Below are positions 23,667 to 30,699 of a stretch of DNA of 43,467 bases, piece after piece (within the stretch, counting starts at the first letter, position 1; the number at the start of each line of letters is the position of its first letter). Under the pieces are notes generated by a model. That model searched no databases, had not been told where the DNA came from, and saw only the letters and a list, made by a program, of their open reading frames with translations. The DNA lies in assembly GCA_002298545.1 (NCBI GenBank), contig DBKQ01000050.1, positions 1,553 to 45,019 of the forward strand, in the 5' to 3' direction. A program made the position numbers and the translations under genes. The DNA is from Prevotella sp. UBA746 (GTDB taxonomy: Bacteria > Bacteroidota > Bacteroidia > Bacteroidales > Bacteroidaceae).

Positions 23667-25271
23667 ATGAATACAGAAAACCTTGATACCTTAGACTGGA
23701 TTATCCTTATAGGATATTTCGTCATATTGCTTGCTATCGGAATGTGGGCAAGTTCTAAAGCCAAGAAAAGCGGAAACATGTTTCTTGCCAGTCGCTCGCT
23801 GCGCTGGCACCATATCGGTTTCTCGATGTGGGGCACGAATGTCGGTCCGTCGATGCTCATTGCCTCGGCGAGTGCCGGTTTCTCTTGCGGTATTGTTTCG
23901 GGCAATTACGCTTGGTATGCCTTCGTGTTTATCGCCCTACTCGCCTTCGTGTTTGCACCGCGTTATCTCGGTACGGGAATATCCACGCTGCCTGAATTTA
24001 TGGGACTCCGTTTCGGTGATTCCACCCGCAATATTCTTGCATGGTATACCATAGTAACGATACTCATCTCGTGGCTTGCGCTGACGCTCTTTGCCGGAGG
24101 TATTATTATCCGTCAGGTATTCGGCATACCGATGTGGATGTCGGCTCTGCTGCTACTTGCCATCTCGGCATTCTTCACCATGCTCGGCGGTTTGAAGGCT
24201 GTAGCCTATACCAATGTATACCAGATGGTCCTGCTGATTTTCGTTTCTGCAACACTCACCATTGTCGGTATTTGGAAGTTGGGCGGCGACTCCTTTACCA
24301 ATGGCATTTCGATATTGGCAAATCCAAATATCGTGCCGTCTAACTACTGGAATCTGTTTCAGCCAAACAGCGATCCTGGCTATCCGTGGCTACCAATTCT
24401 TCTTGGCTATCCGATAATGGGTGTATGGTTCTGGTGCACCGATCAGTCTATGGTTCAGCCTGTACTTGCCGCACGTAACCTCGGCGAGGGACAGAAGGGA
24501 GCCAACTTCACCGGTTGGCTGAAAATCCTCGACGTTGCGATATACATCGTACCGGGTATCGTATGCTATGCCATGGTGAAGACAGGATATTTCGGTGGCG
24601 TTCAGGTTAATGCCGACGATGCATATTTGAAACTCGTCTATGAGCTGTTCCCTGCCGGCATGGTAGGCTTGGTGCTCGCTGTACTCACGGCAGCCCTTAT
24701 AAGTACTATCGGTTCTGCACTCAATGCCTTGAGCACGGTGTTCACGATGGACATATACGTAAAGAACATTCATCCCGAGGCGACACCAGACGAAATACGC
24801 AAGACGGGACGCATCGTTACGGTTCTCGGAGCCTTGGTGTCGATAATCATCACCGTTGCCGTAGACGGTATCAAGGGCATGGATCTGTTTAATGTGTTCC
24901 AGTCGGTATTGAGTTTCATTGCCCCACCTATGGCAGCAGTATTCCTGATGGGCGTATTCTGGAAGCGATGCACCACTCTTGCCGCCAACATGACCTTGAC
25001 TTTCGGAACTATATTCAGTATCGGAGCCGGAATCCTATATCTATGGGTAATACCGGGAATGGCAGAGCATATCCACTTCATGCTACTCTCCTTCTATATT
25101 TTTGTTGCCCTTATAGCTATGATGGTTGCCGTTAGTCTGTATGACAGGAATGCAAACGAAAAGCATGTTATAGTAGCAATCAAGGAGAAACCGCAGAGGA
25201 GTGTCGTCGTGGCATGGGTGGCACTTGCCGTGGTTATGGTTGCCCTATACGTATTCTTTAATGGTAATTGA
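23667..25271 (+). CDS. Sodium:solute symporter family transporter (SGLT-like)
   Basis: The protein of about 534 residues has some 13-14 membrane segments, with SSS-family landmarks: NMFLASRSLRWHHIGFSMWG near the N-terminus, GISTLPEFMGLRFGDSTRN, and a GCTD-like WFWCTDQSMVQ region. This group includes sodium/sugar symporters such as vSGLT. I start at the ATG at 23667 (MNTENLDTLDW), because an upstream in-frame start at 23586 would only translate the 9-nt satellite. It closes the rightward operon and ends 50 nt before a perfect terminator. The likely cargo is a sugar or small glycoside processed by the GH31 enzyme; an amino acid or other solute cannot be excluded. Confidence 0.9.
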   Translation: MNTENLDTLDWIILIGYFVILLAIGMWASSKAKKSGNMFLASRSLRWHHIGFSMWGTNVGPSMLIASASAGFSCGIVSGNYAWYAFVFIALLAFVFAPRYLGTGISTLPEFMGLRFGDSTRNILAWYTIVTILISWLALTLFAGGIIIRQVFGIPMWMSALLLLAISAFFTMLGGLKAVAYTNVYQMVLLIFVSATLTIVGIWKLGGDSFTNGISILANPNIVPSNYWNLFQPNSDPGYPWLPILLGYPIMGVWFWCTDQSMVQPVLAARNLGEGQKGANFTGWLKILDVAIYIVPGIVCYAMVKTGYFGGVQVNADDAYLKLVYELFPAGMVGLVLAVLTAALISTIGSALNALSTVFTMDIYVKNIHPEATPDEIRKTGRIVTVLGALVSIIITVAVDGIKGMDLFNVFQSVLSFIAPPMAAVFLMGVFWKRCTTLAANMTLTFGTIFSIGAGILYLWVIPGMAEHIHFMLLSFYIFVALIAMMVAVSLYDRNANEKHVIVAIKEKPQRSVVVAWVALAVVMVALYVFFNGN

Positions 25272-25321
25272 TGATTTCCCTGTTTCATACCATATGTAAA
25301 CAGAACAACCGATAAAAGAAA

Positions 25322-25370
25322 CGGGACACCAGTTTAAGCGTCTTGCTTATTTTGGTGTCCCGATTGTTTT
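25322..25370 (+). terminator. Intrinsic terminator closing the methyltransferase operon
   Basis: CGGGACACCA (25322-25331) and TGGTGTCCCG (25353-25362) form a perfect 10-bp stem with an inner AAGC/GCTT pairing, followed by ATTGTTTTATT. Confidence 0.85.
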
Positions 25371-25383
25371 ATTAATATTATTA

Positions 25384-25459
25384 TGTCGCTACTATATTAT
25401 GGTGCTGTTTCTATATTATGGCGTCGCTACTATATAAAGACGTTGTTACTATATTAGTT
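25384..25459 (+). repeat. 19-nt imperfect tandem repeat, 4 units
   Basis: Four consecutive 19-nt units (25384-25402, 25403-25421, 25422-25440, 25441-25459) share the core TACTATATTATGG. They lie between the operon terminator and a gene remnant. Confidence 0.8.
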
Positions 25460-25490
25460 GCACAAGATATTAATTTCGACATATAATCTT

Positions 25491-25610
25491 TTATTTCACG
25501 TTAATCTTTATCGTCTTTCCACTTGCTGCCTTTACTATATATGTTCCACCCTTTTGGAACTGGAATGTCTTAGCATCAGCACCAAACATTGGTCTTTTAA
25601 AGCAGACCCG
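25491..25610 (-). pseudogene. Remnant of a T9SS secreted protein C-terminus
   Basis: Read leftward, this stretch encodes FGADAKTFQFQKGGTYIVKA and then ASGKTIKINVK before a TAA at 25491. That looks like a T9SS type A C-terminal sorting domain of a secreted protein. There is no room for the rest of a gene, because the methyltransferase at 25638 ends just upstream on the same strand. It is most likely a deletion remnant. The evidence is a short motif only. Confidence 0.45.
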
Positions 25611-25637
25611 GTATTATGAATAGCCGGATACAAGCTT

Positions 25638-26648
25638 TTAGCCTTCTTTGTTGAAATCGTCGAGTGCCTTGAAGAAGGCATCGATATTTTCCATCGGGGT
25701 ATGCGGCGGAGTGTCGCATCCGCTCGAAAGAACAAAGTTCGGGTATCCACTCATGTCGCGGAGCAACTTGCTTGTTTTCTCATACATCTGTTCCGGCGTT
25801 CCCTCCTTGAACATCGATACTGGGTCGATATTGCCCATGGCGAGAGCCGAAGGCGGAACATCTTTTATTACCTCCCTCATGTCGCATTTGTTGCCGAAGT
25901 GGTATGCTGCCGAACCGGTCGACACCATGGCTTTTGTGCAGTGTCCGGTGTTGCCGCAGTTGTGTAAAACGACGCTGAAAGTATCGTCTTGAACTTCGTT
26001 TACGATATATCTCACGTAGTCGGAAGAGAAGCGCTTGCAGTCGTCGTCCGACATCAGTCCGGCTGCCGGTTCTGCCATCACCACTCCGTCGACTCCCGTT
26101 GCCTTCAATGCACGGCAGTATTTCAGTATGAACTCCGTGCATTTCGACAGCAACATGTGGGCTGAGTCGGGGTCCTGATATATAAGAACCATTATCTCCG
26201 ACATATCATAGAGTCTGCCGGCGAGCGAGAACGGTCCGATGCATCCGCCGAGTACAGGGCGGTCGGTAATGGCTCTTGCCGAGAGCAGATTTGCCTTGAG
26301 GTATTGCGGCACTCTGCCAGCCTTCAGCGATGGAACTTTCAGAGCTTTTATATCGGCGGCATCGTTAAGCAGATGACCTATAACGGCAGGTACGGCATCT
26401 TCAGTAAAATGAATTTCTGCACCGAATGCCTCAGCCTCCACAGTGAGGTCCATGATTACTGTTGCGGCTGCCGTAGGGTATTTCTCGGCGAGTGCCTTTA
26501 TTGCCTCAAAATGCACCTGTCCGTCGCAGCAAGCCTCGCGCACGGTTCTGCCCGTCAGTTCTATTCCGGGATGTGTCATCACCGGAACTGCTAATGTTTT
26601 TTTATTGCGGATAACTTCGGTTATCCATTCTGTCATTGTCTTTTCCAT
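25638..26648 (-). CDS. UroD-family methyltransferase with zinc-thiol motif (MtaA/MtbA-like)
   Basis: The 336-residue protein belongs to the UroD-fold methyltransferases that move methyl groups between corrinoid proteins and thiols. The zinc motif HxC...C is visible as His229, Cys231 (LHNCGN) and Cys311 (SSGCDTPP), as in MtaA, MtbA and related methylcobamide:thiol methyltransferases. It is therefore not a heme-pathway decarboxylase. It converges on the operon that holds the UroD fusion and may provide an alternative acceptor route from the same corrinoid domain. The acceptor thiol cannot be named. No clear promoter box was found upstream. Confidence 0.85.
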   Translation of the reverse strand: MEKTMTEWITEVIRNKKTLAVPVMTHPGIELTGRTVREACCDGQVHFEAIKALAEKYPTAAATVIMDLTVEAEAFGAEIHFTEDAVPAVIGHLLNDAADIKALKVPSLKAGRVPQYLKANLLSARAITDRPVLGGCIGPFSLAGRLYDMSEIMVLIYQDPDSAHMLLSKCTEFILKYCRALKATGVDGVVMAEPAAGLMSDDDCKRFSSDYVRYIVNEVQDDTFSVVLHNCGNTGHCTKAMVSTGSAAYHFGNKCDMREVIKDVPPSALAMGNIDPVSMFKEGTPEQMYEKTSKLLRDMSGYPNFVLSSGCDTPPHTPMENIDAFFKALDDFNKEG

Positions 26649-26790
26649 AATATTGCTGTATTTGTTTATATGACGGAGACTACAGTGTTTTGTACCGATT
26701 TTTGAATTAGGAATGAGGATTTATTAAATCTGTATTATTCATGGGAGAATATTAAATATACATTATCTGATGAATTATACAAGTTAAAAA

Positions 26791-26830
26791 ATTGGCTATA
26801 CCATGTCGTAAGTCCCATGATATAGCCAAT
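26791..26830 (-). terminator. Intrinsic terminator for the beta-barrel gene
   Basis: ATTGGCTATA (26791-26800) and TATAGCCAAT (26821-26830) pair perfectly, with an inner CATG/CATG pairing. On the minus strand the stem runs into TTTTTTAACTT. Confidence 0.8.
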
Positions 26831-26879
26831 CAACAATAGCTTAAACTAATATATTATGATATCTCTTGTTTTCTGAACT

Positions 26880-27443
26880 TTAGAAGTTGTATACAACACC
26901 GAACTTCAGGTCGTTTGAACTGAATGAGAATCCAAATCCCTTCTCGCCAAATGCCGGAGCTGATACCTTTTCGCCATCAACATCTGCCATATCGTCGTTG
27001 TCGCGATAGCCTAAGAAACCGAGGCTGGCGATGAAGTCTACCTTCTTTGTCAGACTAACCTTTACTGCCGGTGTGATACCAATCTGCCATGCATTATACG
27101 AGTCGCTGTCGTAACCTTTATACTTTGCCTTATAGGTTGCGAAACCTACACCGCCGTCGAGCATGAATGAAACAGGACCTGCCTTTGCCACTGTGTAGCG
27201 TGCGTATGGAGCAACACCTGCACCATCTGCTTTTACACCCTCCACATACTCGTGGTTATACATGAATTCCAAACCGATTGCCCACTTGTCGTTGAGGTTG
27301 TAACCTACCTGTGGTGCGATTGTAAATGATGTATGATTGTCTTCAGTGTTACGCCATAGACCAACTTCTCCACCTACATAGACCTGTGCGCTTGCTGCTA
27401 CTGTAGCGAGCAATGCCACTAATGATAAGAATAGTTTTTTCAT
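26880..27443 (-). CDS. Outer-membrane beta-barrel protein
   Basis: The 187-residue protein starts at MKKLFLSLVALLATVAASAQ, a clean signal peptide; a longer in-frame start at 27527 would put 28 poor residues before it. The mature part alternates polar and hydrophobic residues in strands (VYVGGEVGLWRN, FTIAPQVGYNLNDKWAIGLEF) and ends in Phe (KFGVVYNF), the usual beta-barrel C-terminal signature. It resembles porin-like OmpX/opacity-type proteins that sit in the outer membrane. The function is not known. A promoter box lies 54 nt upstream, and a perfect terminator follows it, so it is a single-gene unit. Confidence 0.85.
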   Translation of the reverse strand: MKKLFLSLVALLATVAASAQVYVGGEVGLWRNTEDNHTSFTIAPQVGYNLNDKWAIGLEFMYNHEYVEGVKADGAGVAPYARYTVAKAGPVSFMLDGGVGFATYKAKYKGYDSDSYNAWQIGITPAVKVSLTKKVDFIASLGFLGYRDNDDMADVDGEKVSAPAFGEKGFGFSFSSNDLKFGVVYNF

Positions 27444-27496
27444 GTCTTTTCCCTTTCTTTCTTTATGTCTAAATTTACTATTGTTGTTTTCTGCGG

Positions 27497-27504
27497 CAAA
27501 TATA
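27497..27504 (-). promoter_or_regulatory. -7 promoter box TATATTTG
   Basis: CAAATATA on the plus strand reads TATATTTG leftward, with TTGC at 19-nt spacing (27524-27527) as a weak -33. It would drive the beta-barrel gene. Confidence 0.5.
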
Positions 27505-27715
27505 TTACTTTTGTTAATGCAAAGCAACGGTTCCGGTTATTTTTTTCGTTGAATCGGTATTTTTTGTATAAGTTTACTGAAATAAAGAACAATATCTATT
27601 GCCACTGACAACTGGATTTGGCATAATATCGGTTATATGTCTGGATAATACATTAAATGAATACATCGGTGCATATCCTCGCCTAAAAATAAAAAAATGT
27701 TTTTCCTTTATTTTA

Positions 27716-27810
27716 CCCTCACGCCGGACTTTAATGTGTTGATAATCAGAGAGTAAAGGCGTGAGGGATAGTGTGAGGGGTAGATATTTATCCCTCACAC
27801 CCCTCACACC
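27716..27810. repeat. CCCTCAC/GTGAGGG hairpin cluster
   Basis: CCCTCACGCC (27716-27725) pairs perfectly with GGCGTGAGGG (27758-27767), and GTGTGAGGGGTA (27771-27782) pairs with TATCCCTCACAC (27789-27800), followed by another CCCTCACAC. The block sits downstream of the GH51 stop and may terminate that leftward transcript. Confidence 0.7.
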
Positions 27811-27836
27811 GTCAGCGTTGCTATGAAATGCAGAGA

Positions 27837-27888
27837 GTATTTGGTATCTGCACCAAAAGTGCAGATATGCAGCACCAAAAGTGCCACT
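27837..27888 (+). repeat. 52-nt dispersed repeat, copy 2 (TGCAC-loop-GTGCA)
   Basis: Ungapped match to 13484-13535 in the same orientation. It contains TGCACCAAAAGTGCA and a second GCACCAAAAGTGC unit. It lies about 70 nt downstream of the GH51 stop codon. Confidence 0.7.
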
Positions 27889-27956
27889 TATGTTTATCCT
27901 CAAATTTCAATAAAATACTAAATCCGAAACTTAAAAAGTCTACCATACGAAAGGGA

Positions 27957-30401
27957 TTATTTCAGCCGGAGTATATTCAGTGATGTCGACGGAATCTCCA
28001 CTTCTACGGTATTGCCGTTTGTCGTTACAAAACTCTCTACAGGATATACATTCGTAGGATTTTCGATAGTATTCTCGTCGGTTCCGCATTTTGACGACAG
28101 TCGGATAATTCTTCCTTCAGTAATATTCTTTCCGTTGAGGCTGACCCTTGCCGTAGTGTTCTCGTTGCTCGTATTGGCGATTTTCATAATCACCTCGCCA
28201 GTCTTCTCGTCGAGAGTGGCGGTAGAGAACACACCGGGCTTAACGTTAGATTTAAGCTTGGTGGCAAAGATCTGCTTGCCGTCGAGACGGGCGAATATGC
28301 TGTCGCCCACAACCTTCAGTTCCACGTCATACCACTTGCCCTGTTCTATCTTTACAGGAGCCGTTGCCAACTCCGAGCGCCCGCCGTCGGCAGTCTGCTG
28401 AATGGCACTCTTCGTGTTGTCCCATCCGCCGATGTTCAGCCAGCAATAGTTCTTTTCGTCAACATAGTTGAACACGACGAGGAAACCCTCCTTGCCGGAA
28501 TCCTTTCTCGCGCGAACCTTATATATATATCCGTCGCTCGTGATTGTTCCCGGGTTAAGACGGATGCAGTCTTTCCCGTTTGCCGTTTGACTTATAGTAT
28601 TGCCGCTCACGGTCCAAGTGCCGTTTACGTCCACCGGATTAAGCTCCAGGGTGGCAGGCAGGGCATTCCCCTTGTCGTCGGTATAGCCAAGGTCCTGGAA
28701 CGACGACTGGGTGTTGTATGTTCCCATTCCCACACGGCACACGGCAGGTTTCATCTTCTCCTCGGCATAAGTGTATGGAGAATCCTGTGCCACGGGGAGC
28801 ACCCTCGTGCCGATATTGTTTGCCATCATGCTCTGCACGTAGTACGACGGAGTGCCGAAAGCGCGGTCTGACGTAAACTGAATCATGTCGGGCGCCCACT
28901 TCCTGTTGTTCAGGTTGGCGAATATCGGAGCATACGAAGCCATCGTGACGATATCCGAATTCTTCTCAATTCCCATCATGTATACAGCCTCGCCGAGGGC
29001 AGCATTGAGCGAACCCATATTTCCGAATCCGCTCGTAACGGCATATTCTCCGGCATAGACCTTCGGTCCGCGGCGGTCGTAAGCATCATACTTGTTGAAA
29101 TTGTTGGCAAACCAAGCCGGGTTGCGGTAGTAGTGCTCATCAACCAGTTCCACGCTCTCCTGGCTTTTCCATTTCGGGTCATCCGTTCCCCATGCCGCAA
29201 CGTTTCCGATAAGGTGCATGTTGGGGTATTTAGCCAAAACAGCATCCTTGAACTTCTTGAAGCGCTCATAGTAGCGGTCGCTCTGCTGCGAGGGGTTATC
29301 CTGGTTGTTTTCGTTTCCAATCTCCAGATACTGGATATTGAAAGGAGCCGGATGCCCGTTCTTTGCGCGCAAGGCTCCATACTTTGACGTTACCGGTCCG
29401 TTGGCATATTCCAGCGCATTCATACACTCGTCAATCCATGGCTGCAGGTCCTCCACGGCAGTCTTTCCGCCATGCCACAATCCGACGTTCACCACATAGA
29501 GCGGCTTAGCCCCGAGGTCCTCGGCAAGCTGCAGATATTCGTGGAAACCGAGTCCGTCGCTCGTGCGGTAGCCCCAGTTCACATTCTTGTGTCCCGTGCG
29601 CTCCTCAATCGGTCCGATGGTGCGTTCCCAGCGGAAGGCATTGTCGGGCGAATCCTGTCCCTCGACGAAGCATCCGCCGGGGAAGCGCATAAACTTAGGG
29701 TGCATATTGTAGAGCATCTGTGCAAGGTCGGGGCGACAACCGTTCTCGCGGTTCTTGAACGTAGGCGGAAAGAGGCTCACCACGTCAAGGATGATAGTAC
29801 CTTTGCCGTCGGCAACAATAGCAAACTGCGCCTTCGCATCGTTGGCATCAGCCTTCAGCGTGGCGGTATATTTAGTCCATCCCTTGCTGAGTTTCCCTTT
29901 CATTACTTCTGTCTCTGCATATATCGTTTTGCCCGAAGCATCGGTAAGTCGCGCCCTTAGAGAGCCCTTGTAGTTGCCCTTGGCAAAAAACGAGAGTCGG
30001 TATTCCCTGCCCTGCACGGTATTAATTCCCCAGAAGCCTTTGTTTATGATATAGGCGAGGGCAGACGGCTTGGCGTTTACCGTGGCGAGCATTGCCTTGC
30101 CCTGGACTTTGTTCAGAAGACCTTTAGCCGTTAGTTCCGTTTTTATAGTGGCTCCGTTGTCGGCAGCCGTAGTCCATGTAGGCAGATTCTTGCTTTCCTC
30201 ATCCTCAAACGAGCGGTTGCTGATGAGTTCGGCATACAGTCCGCCGTCGGCAGCATGGTTGATGTCCTCATAAAAAATGCCATAGAGGTCGGGGGCAACC
30301 TTCACGCCCGGTCGCGATGCGTCAACGCTGATATTCACCTGAGCGTTGGCAGCGAGTGTCGACGCGAGGAACAGAGAGAATAGAAAACCTTTGTTGTTCA
30401 T
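27957..30401 (-). CDS. Alpha-L-arabinofuranosidase, GH51
   Basis: The 814-residue secreted enzyme has a signal peptide (FLFSLFLASTLAANAQ) and the GH51 N-terminal signature (YGIFYEDINHAADGGLYAEL). The acid/base Glu lies in EIGNENN (about residue 364) and the nucleophile Glu in VYAGEYAV (about 452). A carbohydrate-binding-like region precedes the barrel, and a jelly-roll domain follows it before the beta-sandwich C-terminus, which makes it longer than minimal GH51 enzymes. It releases terminal alpha-L-arabinofuranose from arabinan or arabinoxylan in the periplasm or at the surface. It is divergent from the GH127 gene at 30700, and the pair likely handles both anomers of arabinofuranose. Confidence 0.92.
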   Translation of the reverse strand: MNNKGFLFSLFLASTLAANAQVNISVDASRPGVKVAPDLYGIFYEDINHAADGGLYAELISNRSFEDEESKNLPTWTTAADNGATIKTELTAKGLLNKVQGKAMLATVNAKPSALAYIINKGFWGINTVQGREYRLSFFAKGNYKGSLRARLTDASGKTIYAETEVMKGKLSKGWTKYTATLKADANDAKAQFAIVADGKGTIILDVVSLFPPTFKNRENGCRPDLAQMLYNMHPKFMRFPGGCFVEGQDSPDNAFRWERTIGPIEERTGHKNVNWGYRTSDGLGFHEYLQLAEDLGAKPLYVVNVGLWHGGKTAVEDLQPWIDECMNALEYANGPVTSKYGALRAKNGHPAPFNIQYLEIGNENNQDNPSQQSDRYYERFKKFKDAVLAKYPNMHLIGNVAAWGTDDPKWKSQESVELVDEHYYRNPAWFANNFNKYDAYDRRGPKVYAGEYAVTSGFGNMGSLNAALGEAVYMMGIEKNSDIVTMASYAPIFANLNNRKWAPDMIQFTSDRAFGTPSYYVQSMMANNIGTRVLPVAQDSPYTYAEEKMKPAVCRVGMGTYNTQSSFQDLGYTDDKGNALPATLELNPVDVNGTWTVSGNTISQTANGKDCIRLNPGTITSDGYIYKVRARKDSGKEGFLVVFNYVDEKNYCWLNIGGWDNTKSAIQQTADGGRSELATAPVKIEQGKWYDVELKVVGDSIFARLDGKQIFATKLKSNVKPGVFSTATLDEKTGEVIMKIANTSNENTTARVSLNGKNITEGRIIRLSSKCGTDENTIENPTNVYPVESFVTTNGNTVEVEIPSTSLNILRLK

Positions 30402-30444
30402 TTTGATTAATGATTTATTAGTTGATGATTATGTTTTATCTGCC

Positions 30445-30528
30445 GCAAAGATAATGCAAATCGAGAGCAATATAATCCAAACTTGTTTGGATTTATTGCC
30501 GAGATGCAGCTTATCTTATGCAAAGATA
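30445..30528 (+). repeat. 84-nt dispersed element, copy A, containing the GH51 -7 box
   Basis: The element runs from GCAAAGATAATGC to TATGCAAAGATA and has a GCAATA-(T)-AATCCAAAC/GTTTGGATT-TATTGC stem. Its first bases contain CAAAGATA (30446-30453), which reads TATCTTTG leftward and can serve as the GH51 promoter, 45 nt from the start. A second CAAAGATA lies at its other end. It matches copy B at 13816-13899. Confidence 0.75.
30446..30453 (-). promoter_or_regulatory. -7 promoter box TATCTTTG for GH51
   Basis: Exact TAnnTTTG on the minus strand at the edge of the 84-nt element. A CAAA at 30478-30481 could be a -33 at slightly long spacing. Confidence 0.5.
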
Positions 30529-30636
30529 AGACACAAATTCGTCATACGGCGGATTCATTTCAGTAAATAATGTACGCATATTGTTATTTGTACAATTTTC
30601 ATATCCCATGAATAATAATTATTATGCAGAAAGTCG

Positions 30637-30644
30637 TAACTTTG
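30637..30644 (+). promoter_or_regulatory. -7 promoter box TAACTTTG for GH127
   Basis: Exact TAnnTTTG, 55 nt before the GH127 start at 30700. Confidence 0.5.
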
Positions 30645-30699
30645 TCAGTGTAACGATAAAGAAAGAAAACTATTAACTTAAAAAATACTATTCATATTC

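Noticed and set aside
25638..26648. Heme-pathway uroporphyrinogen decarboxylase (HemE)
   Set aside because: The HxC...C zinc motif (His229, Cys231, Cys311) is that of corrinoid:thiol methyltransferases and no heme genes are nearby.
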